Origin: Deinococcus sp. KNUC1210 | GTDB taxonomy: Bacteria; Deinococcota; Deinococci; Deinococcales; Deinococcaceae | Direction of reading: 5' to 3' | NCBI RefSeq assembly: GCF_022344005.1 | Contig: NZ_CP092190.1 | Location: forward strand, 1,650,001-1,714,000 | DNA length: 64,000 bases | In this document: positions 26,451-36,356 of the stretch, piece after piece | How the letters are laid out: every line of letters starts with the position of its first letter | Position numbering within the stretch: the first letter of the stretch is position 1 | Made by a program: the position numbers and the translations under genes | The notes under the pieces: generated by a model | What the model saw: only the letters and a program-made list of their open reading frames with translations | Database searches by the model: none | What the model was told of the DNA's origin: nothing

Positions 26451-27608
26451 CTAGGGGCCGTCGGTATAGACACGGCTGGGGTAATAGTATTCCTGAAGCA
26501 GCAGCTTGGCGAGCGCTGTGATCGGCACCGCGACCAGCGCCCCCACGATGCCGAACAGGGCCAACCCCGACAGGATCGCCAGCACAACCGTGACCGGATG
26601 CAGGTCGGTGGTCCGGCCCAGCACCAGCGGCGACAGCAGGTGCCCCTCGATCTGATTGGCGGCCACGAACACCACGACTACCAGAATGAGTTTCAGGACC
26701 ACGGCCTTGGTGGTAGCGGCCAGCAGCAGCGCCGGGGTGATGGCGATGACCACGCCCAGGTACGGCACGATGTTGAACAGGCCCGCCAGAAAGCCGATGG
26801 CCGGAGCGCTGGGAATGCCCGACAGCGCCAGCCCCACGCCCACGAACACGCCCACGAAGGCGGCGATCACCAGCTGGCCTTTCAGGTAGCCGCCCACCGC
26901 CCGGCTGACATTGCTCGACAGATCAAGCACGAACGGCTGCCAGGGACGCGGAAACATGCGGATCAACGTCAGGCCGATCTTGTCGTAGTCGAGCATCATG
27001 TAGATCGCCAGGATCAGCGTGGCGAAGCCCTCGGCGATGCTGCTGGCAATGCCGAAGATGCCGCCCACCAGTGCACTCTGATACTTCTGAAGATACGGCA
27101 GCAGATATTTCTGCAACGTCTGAGCGCCGTTCTCGGTGAGCGCCTGAAGCTGCACGTCCACGCTTCTCAGCGCCGTGTACTTCCGCGCCAGGGTGTCGAA
27201 CCAGGTCAGGAAATTGGCGGTCAGGCCCGGCAGCTTCTGCACCAGATCATAGAACTGCGTCACGATGGTGACGAGCAGCGTGGACGCCAGACCCACCATA
27301 CTCAGGATCAGCAGGACCACCACCAGCACGCCCAGGCCACGCGGCACCCGGTGTCTGACCAGCCAGTTCAGCAGCGGGTGGGCCAGATAGGCGACGATAT
27401 ATGCGATCAGAGCCAACACGAAGACGTGCGACACCAGCCCGAAGAAGCGGTAGGTCAGATAGATCAGCAGCAGGAAAATAGGAACACGGACATAGGGATT
27501 GCGCCACACTGCCTGAAAGGCATTGTCGCGCGAATGGGGTGACGATGAATTCTGATGACCGGACGGATTCTGGGGTGGTTGCGACAGCACGGTGGCCTCC
27601 ACCAGCAC
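26451..27608 (-). CDS. AI-2E family transporter (PerM/YdiK type)
   Basis: 385 aa, polytopic with about eight membrane helices. After a polar, His/Ser-rich N-terminus come paired helices (VPIFLLLIYLTYRFFGLVSHVFVLALIAYIVAYLAHPLLNWL), a long amphipathic middle domain (residues ~120-200), and the conserved GFLAGLFNIVPYLGVVIAITPALLLA and GRTTDLHPVTVVLAILSGLALFGIVGALVAVPITALAKLL. The family is widespread; AI-2 export is shown only for a few members and others move ions, so the substrate is open. Sits 128 bp downstream of the rodZ-like gene. Confidence 0.9.
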   Translation of the reverse strand: MLVEATVLSQPPQNPSGHQNSSSPHSRDNAFQAVWRNPYVRVPIFLLLIYLTYRFFGLVSHVFVLALIAYIVAYLAHPLLNWLVRHRVPRGLGVLVVVLLILSMVGLASTLLVTIVTQFYDLVQKLPGLTANFLTWFDTLARKYTALRSVDVQLQALTENGAQTLQKYLLPYLQKYQSALVGGIFGIASSIAEGFATLILAIYMMLDYDKIGLTLIRMFPRPWQPFVLDLSSNVSRAVGGYLKGQLVIAAFVGVFVGVGLALSGIPSAPAIGFLAGLFNIVPYLGVVIAITPALLLAATTKAVVLKLILVVVVFVAANQIEGHLLSPLVLGRTTDLHPVTVVLAILSGLALFGIVGALVAVPITALAKLLLQEYYYPSRVYTDGP

Positions 27609-27736
27609 GCTACCATGTCGGCCCAGGCCCCCGGACAGGTGACAGCGCCCTTAAGATTATAAAAAGCAGCCGGTTGTAAGGAACACCAACCTCGTACTAC
27701 AGAAGGCAGAACAGAAGCAGGAACGGCGCACGTGTA

Positions 27737-28800
27737 TCAGAACTTGCGCGTGACGACCTGACCTACCGATCCGAGCGTGCTGACCGGTCCACCGGCCACT
27801 GACACGCTCACTCGGCCCGCCGATCCGGTGCGGACCGTAACGCCGCTGGGAAAGGTGCGGGTGCTGCCAGCAGCCGGGGTGCCTTCGTACAGGACACGTC
27901 CGCTCTGATCGGTCACACGTGTCCAGGACGCGCCGCTGAAGCTCAGCCGGATGCCGGTGGTCGGGGCAGTAGTCGTCGCGGGAACAGTCGGCGCAGTGGT
28001 CGCCCCTGCTGCGGGCGTCGGAGCAGCGCCGGAGGCCGGGGAGCAGCGGGCCTGGGCGTCGCCGGTTTGACCGCTGGCGTTGCCGGAGCGGGCGTCGCCG
28101 GGTTGGCGGCAGCCTGCTGAGCAGCCAGTTTCTCGGCGGCGCGGCTGGCAGCGGTTTCGGGCAACAGCGTCACCGCGAGATTGCGGTTGGCAGTCAGCGC
28201 GATGCTTTCGCGGTAACTCTGCCGCCCGCTGTACTCGACCCGCAACGCGGCCTTGGGACGGGCGTCGAGAGGAAAGTTCTTGACGGGGGTGAGGCCCAGG
28301 TAGCGGTTGTCGACGTACACACGGGCACCGCCGGGACTGCTGACCAGATTCAGCCGCACCTGCCGGGTATTGGGCAGCGTGACCGGCGTCGTCTGAGCCG
28401 CACTGCGAACTGTTCTGGACTGATAGGCGGTGTAGCCCACATACCCGACCAGCCCCAGCAGCAACAGACCGCCCAGAATTCCACCGATGACGCCGCCCGG
28501 CACACCGGAACGCCTGGTGCCCGCTGCGGGCCGTGAGCGCGGTTCGGGACGCTGCGTCTGAACCTTGGGTTGCGGTAACTGGCGGTCGAAGTCGCGCAGC
28601 AGCGGCGCACTGTCGAGCCGCAGCTCGCGGGCGAAGTTCTGAAGATACGAGCGGGCGAACGGACGTTCCGGCAGGGCCGCAAAGTCTTCGGCTTCCAGGG
28701 CCTTGAGATAATCAGAACGGATTTTGGTGCTCTGGGCCACATCCTGAATGCTGAGGCCCAGTCCTTCCCGCGCTGCCTTGAGTTCATTGCCAAAGCTCAT
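27737..28800 (-). CDS. RodZ-like HTH membrane protein (HTH-TM-PEGA-DUF4115), frameshifted
   Basis: Corrected length about 354 aa. Cytoplasmic HTH (FGNELKAAREGLGLSIQDVAQ, TKIRSDYLKALEAEDFAALP), Pro/Arg linker, one membrane helix (GVIGGILGGLLLLGLVGYVGYTAY), a PEGA-type beta repeat (LNLVSSPGGARVYVDNRYLGLTPVKNFPL), an Ala/Pro-rich stretch, then the C-terminal DUF4115 (GIRLSFSGASWTRVTD, RVLYEGTPAAGSTRTFPSG). The frame breaks at a C4/G4 run (28038-28041); one more base restores PASGAAPTPAAG and the DUF4115. RodZ couples the MreB cytoskeleton to wall synthesis; in cocci such proteins may serve other roles. The ATG at 28800 has a GAGG ribosome site 9 nt away. Confidence 0.85.
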
Positions 28801-28921
28801 CGAAACCATCCTCGTCGGTCTGCCCGCCTGCCTGACCTGCCGTTTCACTGTACCCGTCAGGCAACCTGGGAAGTCTGAGGCAAGTCTAACCCGGACGTCT
28901 GCGGTGAACTTCAGAGGCTGA

Positions 28922-28954
28922 TGAACCTGCCGGCACGCTGCTGGCACAGGTTCA
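28922..28954. repeat. hairpin upstream of the rodZ-like gene
   Basis: Arms TGAACCTG and CAGGTTCA with a 17-nt loop that can pair partly. Lies 120 bp before the rodZ-like start in the 354-bp gap 28801-29154, in which no gene is seen. Confidence 0.4.
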
Positions 28955-29081
28955 GGTGAATCGGCGCGAAAGGCAGGCGGAGTGAGAAAAAGCTAAGGGA
29001 TGGACTAACGGTGAAAGCTCAGATCAATTCTAGTCCGGCTCAGGTGGAATTCAAGCCGTCCTGAGTCTTCCGTGTTTCAGA

Positions 29082-29134
29082 GAAGATGGACCTTTCCAGA
29101 GAGCTAAGCCCACTGTCTGGAAAGGTCCATCTTC
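29082..29134 (-). terminator. 19-bp inverted repeat after the permease operon
   Basis: Arms at 29082-29100 and 29116-29134 are perfectly complementary over 19 bp with a 15-nt loop, 20 bp past the stop of the second permease. No T-run follows, so it may act as a terminator, an mRNA 3'-end stabiliser or a repeat element. Confidence 0.5.
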
Positions 29135-29154
29135 CGGCAGGTAGACTGAGCGAA

Positions 29155-30066
29155 TCAGCCGTCGTAGGGCTTGCCCGCCGCCTTGGGGGCCGCGCCGCTG
29201 CCGGTAAAGATCAGCGCCACGATGGTCACGAGGTACGGCAGGACCTGAAGCAGGCTGCTGGGAATCAGATTGTCGCCGTCGAGCCGAATGGACAGCGCCT
29301 GAAGCAGTCCGAAGAGCAGCGTGGCTCCCAGCACACCCAGCGGCTTCCATTGCCCGAAAATCAGAGCGGCCAGCGCGATGAAGCCCATACCCGCCGAGAT
29401 GTTGCGCACATACGAATCGAGGTTGCCGATGCTCAGAAACACGCCCGCCGTGCCGCCGAGGACGCCCGACAGCACCACGGCGCTGTACCGCACCCGGCGC
29501 ACGTTCACGCCCATGCTGGCGGCGGCTCCGGGGTGCTCTCCGGTGGCACGCAGGCGCAGACCATAGGGCGTGCGGTACATCACGTACCACGTGACCGCCA
29601 CCGCGATAAAGGCCAGATACACCGGGGGGCTGAACTTCAGGTCGCCCACGCCCCACAGCGGCAGCGCGTGCTTGACCGGAGGGCTGTCGCTGCTGGTGCC
29701 GTACAGCGCCGTCAGCAGAACAGCCGGAACACCCGACGCCAGCAGGTTGATGGCGGTGCCGGAGATCACCTGATCGGCGCGGTACTTGATGCTGAGCAGG
29801 GCGTGTACCCAGGCGATGCCGCCCGCCACCAGCACGCCTGCCAGCCAGCCGACCCAGGGCGCGGCGGCTCCCAGATACGGATCGAGCTGCTGCGTGACGA
29901 TGGCTCCGGTCAGGGCGCCGAAGATGATCAGGCCTTCCAGCGCGATATTGACCACGCCGCTGCGCTCGGAGAACAGACCGCCCAGCGCCGTGAGCAGCAG
30001 CGGCACCGTCGAGCGGATAAACGTCGCCAGAAAGGCGGCAGTAAAGAATTCGAGCAGCAGTTTCAT
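29155..30066 (-). CDS. ABC transporter permease, nucleoside/BMP type (second subunit)
   Basis: 303 aa, BPD_transp_2 family, akin to the second permease of the Bacillus NupNOPQ-type and streptococcal RnsD nucleoside importers. About eight helices; signature SERSGVVNIALEGLIIFGALTGAI near the N-terminus and GEHPGAAASMGVNVRRVRYSAVVLSGVLGGTAGVFLSIG, the coupling-helix EAA-like region, in the middle. Starts with ATG overlapping the stop of the upstream permease by four bases (ATGA), so they are translated together. The ATPase and the BMP lipoprotein are not next to it. Confidence 0.9.
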   Translation of the reverse strand: MKLLLEFFTAAFLATFIRSTVPLLLTALGGLFSERSGVVNIALEGLIIFGALTGAIVTQQLDPYLGAAAPWVGWLAGVLVAGGIAWVHALLSIKYRADQVISGTAINLLASGVPAVLLTALYGTSSDSPPVKHALPLWGVGDLKFSPPVYLAFIAVAVTWYVMYRTPYGLRLRATGEHPGAAASMGVNVRRVRYSAVVLSGVLGGTAGVFLSIGNLDSYVRNISAGMGFIALAALIFGQWKPLGVLGATLLFGLLQALSIRLDGDNLIPSSLLQVLPYLVTIVALIFTGSGAAPKAAGKPYDG

Positions 30067-32084
30067 GCCTTGCCTCCCCGGTCAGTGCCCTGAGTTCCGT
30101 CGCCTGGCGTGCGGCTGTGGGTGGTGCGGTCGCTGCCGGGCGTATCGAGCTGAGCGCCCACATTGGGCAGCGCCGTGACCGACTGACCCTGCACCGCCAC
30201 CACCTGCTTATCGACGTTCACGCCCGCATCCACGGCCTTGACCAGCGCCAGGGGCGGCGGATCGGTGATGCGCTTGCTCAGGAAGCCGCCTGCCGCAATG
30301 AACAGCACGATCAGGGCCTTGAGCACCGTCACGAGGTCTTTGTTCACGCCCGAGAGCTTGCTGCTGACAGCCACGCTGCCGCTGTCGAAGGTGCCGAACA
30401 GGATGCTGGAGAGCACCACACCCACCGGGGTGGACTGGCCCACCAGCGCCACGGTGATGCCGTCAAAACCGACGTTGACCGGGATGTTCTGCTTCAGGCG
30501 GTACTCGTCGAGTGCGCCGCCCATCACGTAGTGCGTCGAGGCCAGCCCCGCGAACGCCCCCGCCAGCGTCATGGCGAGGATGGTGTTGCGGGCCACGCTG
30601 ATGCCGCCGTACTCTGCCGCTTTCGGAGACAGGCCCACCGCCCGCAGCGCGTAGCCGGTCGCGGTGCGCCACATCAGCACGCTGAACAGCACGGCGGCGA
30701 GCAGCGCCAGCAGCAGACTGCTGTTCAGGCGGCTGTTGGAGATGGCAGCGGTCACGTCGAGCGGCACGCCGATGCGCCACGTCACCAGCCCGATGAGGAG
30801 GGCACCCATCACGGCGACTAGCGCCCGCCAGCGGTTGCGGCGCAGGCCGTAATACAGAGCGATGCCCGCCAGAACAGCAAGGATCGGCCCCAGCGTCAGA
30901 TGACCTGGCCCCACGGTGTTGAGGCCTAGCATCTGGGGAATGGACGGCAGCTGTGCACCGGGTTGCAGCAGGTTGCTGCTGGGATTCGACCCCTCGGCCT
31001 TGAAAGGAATGGTGACGGTGCGCCCGAAGAAGGTATAGGTGTTGCTGCCCAGCAGAAAGACAAAAATACCGCTGGCAATGTAATTCAGCATGATGGTGTT
31101 GATGACTTCCGAGGAGCCGAATCGGGCCTTGAGGAGACCCGGAATCGCGCCCCACAGCGCCCCGCCCACCGCCGCCGCCAGCACTGCCGTGACTGCCAGC
31201 AGCGGGCCGGGCAGCGGCGCGTACACGCCCACCAGCGTCGCCAGAATCGCGCCCATCGTCAGCTGACCCGACGCCCCGATATTGAACAGACCTGCTCTGA
31301 AGGCAAACGCCACCGACAGTCCGGCGAAGATCAGGGGGGTGGCGAGCTTCAGGCTATCCACCGCGCCCGACAGGTTGGTGATGGGGACAAACAGGCTGGA
31401 GAACACGAACCACACCACATCCGACTTGCCCACGAAGGTGCTGAACAGATTCAGTTTCACGCTCGGGTCAGACGGAACGGCCTGGACCACCAGCACCACC
31501 ACCGCGCCCACCAGAATCGCCAGGGCGATGGCGACCACCGGCACTAGCAGGCCACGCAGCCGGTTGAGACGGTCCCACCAGCTGCGGAACTGGCTGAGGC
31601 CCGCGAACGTGCCGACCAGTCCTGCCAGCAGCGCGAAGAACAGCCCCATATTGATGCCGCCTGACGTGAACGGAATGCGCCGGGGTTTCACGCCCTTGTC
31701 GAGCAGCGCCTGGGTCGCCCCGGCGAGCGCCGAGTTCCACAGCACGACGCTGACGAGCGCGGCGATAAATGCCACCAGACCCGCCACCCACAGCCACCGC
31801 TGTCGGCGCACGGCGGCAAAGACCACCAGCAGCAGCGCTATCAGCGTCACCCAGCCGAAGGCGAGCGACCCCGTGACGGCGGGCAGAGAGGCGGGCGGAA
31901 AGCCGGTGAAATCGAGCACGCCTGCCGGAAAGCGCTGGACGGTGGCGGCGGCGTTGAAATTTCGGGTATACGTTCCGAAGGGAAACAGGAACAGCGCCAG
32001 GATGCCAAAGGCAGCGAACGCCAGACTCAGGCGGGCCGCTACCGCTGAAGGCCGGGCGTCGGTATTCGTCAGCGTGGAAGTCAC
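30063..32084 (-). CDS. ABC transporter permease, nucleoside/BMP type (first subunit), with N-terminal extension
   Basis: 673 aa, far longer than the usual ~350-aa first permease. The core (residues ~225-620) has TPLIFAGLSVAFAFRAGLFNIGASGQLTMGAI, SSEVINTIMLNYIASGIFVFL and GLSPKAAEYGGISVARNTILAMTLAGAFAGLAS. The first ~210 residues add four to five hydrophobic helices not seen in the core family, and ~50 polar residues trail at the C-terminus. The start is taken as GTG 32084 (VTSTLTNTDARPSA), after a GGAA-like site; an upstream ATG at 32132 is possible but encodes an unusual stretch. Likely part of a purine nucleoside importer, by family. Confidence 0.85.
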   Translation of the reverse strand: MTSTLTNTDARPSAVAARLSLAFAAFGILALFLFPFGTYTRNFNAAATVQRFPAGVLDFTGFPPASLPAVTGSLAFGWVTLIALLLVVFAAVRRQRWLWVAGLVAFIAALVSVVLWNSALAGATQALLDKGVKPRRIPFTSGGINMGLFFALLAGLVGTFAGLSQFRSWWDRLNRLRGLLVPVVAIALAILVGAVVVLVVQAVPSDPSVKLNLFSTFVGKSDVVWFVFSSLFVPITNLSGAVDSLKLATPLIFAGLSVAFAFRAGLFNIGASGQLTMGAILATLVGVYAPLPGPLLAVTAVLAAAVGGALWGAIPGLLKARFGSSEVINTIMLNYIASGIFVFLLGSNTYTFFGRTVTIPFKAEGSNPSSNLLQPGAQLPSIPQMLGLNTVGPGHLTLGPILAVLAGIALYYGLRRNRWRALVAVMGALLIGLVTWRIGVPLDVTAAISNSRLNSSLLLALLAAVLFSVLMWRTATGYALRAVGLSPKAAEYGGISVARNTILAMTLAGAFAGLASTHYVMGGALDEYRLKQNIPVNVGFDGITVALVGQSTPVGVVLSSILFGTFDSGSVAVSSKLSGVNKDLVTVLKALIVLFIAAGGFLSKRITDPPPLALVKAVDAGVNVDKQVVAVQGQSVTALPNVGAQLDTPGSDRTTHSRTPGDGTQGTDRGGKA

Positions 32085-32169
32085 CGTTCCATTGTAATCA
32101 GAGCGGGGATGGGTACGCGGTAGACCGAACAAGCGTTCGTATGCCGCGCAGTCCCTTCCAACACCCTGC

Positions 32170-32175
32170 TAGCCT
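32170..32175 (+). promoter_or_regulatory. -10 element (TAGCCT)
   Basis: Ends 10 nt before the ATG of the B3/4-domain gene. Confidence 0.3.
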
Positions 32176-32185
32176 GGGGCACGCC

Positions 32186-32905
32186 ATGAATGACTTTCTC
32201 TCTGCTGATTCTTTCCTCTCTGTCAGTCCGGCTCTGCTCGAACGCTTTCCGACATACCGGGGGCTGGTACTGATCGTGCGCGGCCTGCACAACGGCCCGA
32301 GCGACGACCACACGCGGGCGCTGCTGCGGGAAGCCGAAGCCCAGGCCCGGCGCACCTTTGCCGAACAGCCGCTGGCGCACCATCCACATCTGTCGGCGTG
32401 GCGCGACGCCTACCGCGCCTTCGGCGTCAAGCCCAACCGCATGAGCAACTCTGCCGAGGCCCTGATTTCAAGGGTGCTGAAAGGGGGCGAGTTGCCCACC
32501 ATCAATCAGCTGGTGGACCTCTACAACGCCGTCAGCGTGCGGTATGCCATTCCGTGTGGTGGTGAGGACCTGTCTGCCGTGGCGGGCCGCGTGACCCTGA
32601 GCTTTGCCCGGGGCGATGAGCCGTTCGAGACCGTGAAAGACGGCAGCCCCGCCACTGAATTCCCGATTCCGGGCGAAGTGGTCTGGGCCGACGAAGCGGG
32701 CGTGACCTGCCGGGCCTGGAACTGGCGACAGGGAACGCGCACCCGCATCACCGAAGACACCCGTGACGCCTATTTTCTCTTCGACACCCTCGCCCCGCTG
32801 CCTGCAGATACACTCAGGCAGGCAGGCGACGAACTGGAGACGCTGCTCCGTGCTCTGTCGCCTGCCTGTGTGGTCTCGCGGGTGATGCTCGGGCACCCAG
32901 CCTGA
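32186..32905 (+). CDS. B3/4 domain-containing protein
   Basis: 239 aa. A free-standing version of the B3/B4 (editing) domain of phenylalanyl-tRNA synthetase beta: WRDAYRAFGVKPNRMSNSAEALISRVLKGGELPTINQLVDLYNAVSVRYAIPCGGEDL is highly characteristic, and the end has AWNWRQGTRTRITEDTRDAYFLFDTL. Stand-alone members may hydrolyse misacylated or free aminoacyl compounds, but a function has not been fixed for this group. Divergent from the permease pair with ~100 bp between; convergent with carA. Confidence 0.9.
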   Translation: MNDFLSADSFLSVSPALLERFPTYRGLVLIVRGLHNGPSDDHTRALLREAEAQARRTFAEQPLAHHPHLSAWRDAYRAFGVKPNRMSNSAEALISRVLKGGELPTINQLVDLYNAVSVRYAIPCGGEDLSAVAGRVTLSFARGDEPFETVKDGSPATEFPIPGEVVWADEAGVTCRAWNWRQGTRTRITEDTRDAYFLFDTLAPLPADTLRQAGDELETLLRALSPACVVSRVMLGHPA

Positions 32906-32929
32906 AAGACGGTTGCCCCAACAGGGGGC

Positions 32930-34114
<1,185 letters not shown>

Positions 34115-34286
34115 TCGAGGACCTCCATACCGCGCTCACAGGCGGGTTTCATGGTGGAAGTGGGCAGCGTCGGCCCGCATTCAGTGGAAAAGTCTAACAG
34201 CACGTGATGGACCGAAATGTTCCGCCACAGGGGAACCGTTCTGAAAGTGAGTTCTGGATTTGGGACCTTCTCTCCCCCACCCGACT

Positions 34287-34814
34287 TCATATCAGCGCCT
34301 TGAACATCGCAATTTCGTTGCAGTTCTCGAAGAACGCGCAGCGCTGGCATTCGCTCCAGACTTTCGGGTGAAGATTGGTCTTTTCCATGCGCGTAAAGCC
34401 GCATTTCTCGAAAAAACCCTGCTGATATGTCCAGGCAAACAGCGCGGGCAGGTCGATGGTGCGGGCCTCGGCTTCGCAGGCATCGACCAGCAGCTTGCCC
34501 AGTCCCTTGCCCTGAAAGTTGGGGTGGATGGCAAGCCCGCGAATCTCGGCCAGGTCGGGGGCCAGCAGGTGCAGCCCGCAGACGCCCGCCAGACCGCCCG
34601 GCTGCCCTTCATGCTCCTGCGCGATCACCAGATGAAAATCCCGGATACTCTCGGCCAGCAGCGCCCGACTTCGCACCAGCATCTGCCCACGTGCCGCCCA
34701 GTAGCCGATCAGCTCGTGGATGGCCCCGATGTCGCTGAGGCGAGCCTTGCGAACACTGAGAGGTGCCTGGGAATGCAGTTCGGGAATGGCGATGCTGTCG
34801 AGGGTCAGGGTCAT
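34287..34814 (-). CDS. argA: N-acetylglutamate synthase-like GNAT (short ArgA type)
   Basis: 175 aa. GNAT core SVRKARLSDIGAIHELIGYWAARGQMLVRS, beta4/motif A LAEIRGLAIHPNFQGKGLGKLLVDACEAEA, and the diagnostic C-terminus FAWTYQQGFFEKCGFTRMEK then KVWSECQRCAFFENCNEIAMF. That Cys-rich C-terminal signature marks the stand-alone, short amino-acid N-acetyltransferases that make N-acetylglutamate in Mycobacterium and others. First step of arginine biosynthesis; its place between carA and argH/argG supports this. Confidence 0.8.
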   Translation of the reverse strand: MTLTLDSIAIPELHSQAPLSVRKARLSDIGAIHELIGYWAARGQMLVRSRALLAESIRDFHLVIAQEHEGQPGGLAGVCGLHLLAPDLAEIRGLAIHPNFQGKGLGKLLVDACEAEARTIDLPALFAWTYQQGFFEKCGFTRMEKTNLHPKVWSECQRCAFFENCNEIAMFKALI

Positions 34815-34919
34815 AACGAAAACTCCAGTGAAGAGAAAGAGGAAAGAAGAGCTCTGAGCTGTGGGCCAAGAGCGCTCCGCTAGAACGGTGCTCAGCTCCT
34901 GGCCCGTCGCTCAGGGCAC

Positions 34920-35372
34920 TCAGCTCAGGGTGCGCATCCAGGTGGTGCCGCCGGGGCGTGAAGCGCTGGCGCGGTAGTGCGTGACCTGCGGGGCGTCGGG
35001 AATATCGGCCATCACGATGGCAAGCGGGACCTGCGTGAAGCCGAACGATTCCCAGTCACCCCCGGTGCTGAACATGTAGATCGCCCGGTCGCCACGCATC
35101 TGCGCGTGGGTCACGGCGCTCATGACAAGGGCGCGGCCCAGGCCCTGCCCACGGGCGCTGGGCGAGACCGCCGCGCCGCGCAGCAGCGAGACGCCGTCGC
35201 CGTGTTCCAGCCCAATCGCGCCCACCGGCTGACCGTCTTTCTCCATCAGCCAGTAGGTCGTGCCCAGCACCATCACGCCGTCCGTTTCCAGACCAGCGTC
35301 CTGCATCACTTTCAGCACAGAGCGGTAATCGGCGGGAGTTACAGCACGGATTTTGGTGTGTTCGTCGGTCAT
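34920..35372 (-). CDS. GNAT N-acetyltransferase, ArsN2-like
   Basis: 150 aa. IRAVTPADYRSVLKVMQDAGL starts the fold; IGLEHGDGVSLLRGAAVSPSARGQGLGRALV is the beta4/motif A in the form typical of ArsN2-type acetyltransferases, followed by AIYMFSTGGDWESFGFTQVP. A close paralogue forms the C-terminal half of the next gene upstream. Start at 35372 has a strong GGAGGT ribosome site. The substrate is unknown; relation to arginine metabolism is suggested only by location. Confidence 0.85.
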   Translation of the reverse strand: MTDEHTKIRAVTPADYRSVLKVMQDAGLETDGVMVLGTTYWLMEKDGQPVGAIGLEHGDGVSLLRGAAVSPSARGQGLGRALVMSAVTHAQMRGDRAIYMFSTGGDWESFGFTQVPLAIVMADIPDAPQVTHYRASASRPGGTTWMRTLS

Positions 35373-35441
35373 GAGAATACCTCCAGATGAAGTGTAGTGC
35401 TCTGCTAGTCTGCACGTTTTTGGCATGAACCGTTGGAACTC

Positions 35442-36356
35442 TTAACCGGATAAGTCCAGCTTCCAGGCGGTTTCGCTGTGAATCCAGCCCCGGCACTCGC
35501 CGCTCTGCACCTGTGGCGTCCCCGGCAGCGCGGCGCTCAGCTCGGTCACGGGCACCTGCACGAAGCCGTGCCGCTGCCAGTACGCCCCGGCATGGCTGGA
35601 GAACAGATACACCGCCCGCTCTCCCCTGCCCCGCGCCACACTCAGAGCGGTTTCAGCGAGCCGAGCGCCAATGCCCCGGCCCTGCCACGTCGGGGCGACG
35701 CTCGCTGAGCGCAGCAGGCTCGCACCTTCCCCGTGTTCCAGACCGATGCAGCCCACGACCCGGCCCTGCTGAACCGCGACCCAGTACGAGCAGCCCTCCA
35801 GCGTGGCGGTGATCTTCGCCCGGTCGTCACTCAGACCCGTTTGCAGGATCAGATCGTGGATGGCAGGCAGGTCGGCGGGTAAGGCGGAGCGAAGGTGAAG
35901 CGCTTCTGCCACCTGCCGCAGAAACCAGCGCAGCCCCACGCCTGCCGCCGCATCGGTCTTCCAGCGCGGAATAACGTGCAGATGAACGTGTGGAATGTGC
36001 GCTCCGCCCGCTGGAAAGACGTTCCAGCCCACCGTATAGCCGTCGGGCTGAACAGTGCTCTCCAGCTGCGCCCGAACTTCGCTCAGCAGCGCATGGGTCG
36101 CTACCAGCTCTTCTGGCGTCAGATCGAAGACGGTTTCACAGGGGCGTTTGGTGACGATGAAGCCGGAGTACGGCAGGCCGTCGCTGAAGCGCGAATCCTG
36201 CGAGTACACGCACAGAGCGTTTTCCAGGAGCAGTTCGCCGTCCGTGAAGCTGGCCCGCGTGGACAGCGGATTCTCGGCAGGATGGGCGAGATGCTGCGCC
36301 CACTCCGCCTGCCGCCTGTCCAGCAGCGTACCGTCCAGCTCCAGCGTCAGTTTCAC
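35442..36356 (-). CDS. HIT-like domain fused to a GNAT domain
   Basis: 304 aa. Residues ~1-150 are a HIT-superfamily nucleotide hydrolase/transferase: NALCVYSQDSRFSDGLPYSGFIVTKR, then the catalytic triad HVHLHVIPRW. Residues ~155-304 are a GNAT domain (LRSALPADLPAIHDLILQTGL, IGLEHGEGASLLRSASVAPTWQGRGIGARLAE, AVYLFSSHAGAYWQRHGFVQVP) closely resembling the neighbouring 150-aa GNAT. HIT enzymes cleave nucleoside phosphoramidates or AMP-linked compounds; the pairing suggests both halves act on one amino-containing nucleotide or amino acid derivative (inference). Its start overlaps the stop of the upstream gene. Confidence 0.82.
   Translation of the reverse strand: MKLTLELDGTLLDRRQAEWAQHLAHPAENPLSTRASFTDGELLLENALCVYSQDSRFSDGLPYSGFIVTKRPCETVFDLTPEELVATHALLSEVRAQLESTVQPDGYTVGWNVFPAGGAHIPHVHLHVIPRWKTDAAAGVGLRWFLRQVAEALHLRSALPADLPAIHDLILQTGLSDDRAKITATLEGCSYWVAVQQGRVVGCIGLEHGEGASLLRSASVAPTWQGRGIGARLAETALSVARGRGERAVYLFSSHAGAYWQRHGFVQVPVTELSAALPGTPQVQSGECRGWIHSETAWKLDLSG

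Noticed and set aside
34920..36356. GNAT/HIT-GNAT neighbours as a toxin-antitoxin module
   Set aside because: GNAT toxins come with a small DNA-binding antitoxin; none is present and the motifs are ArsN2-like.
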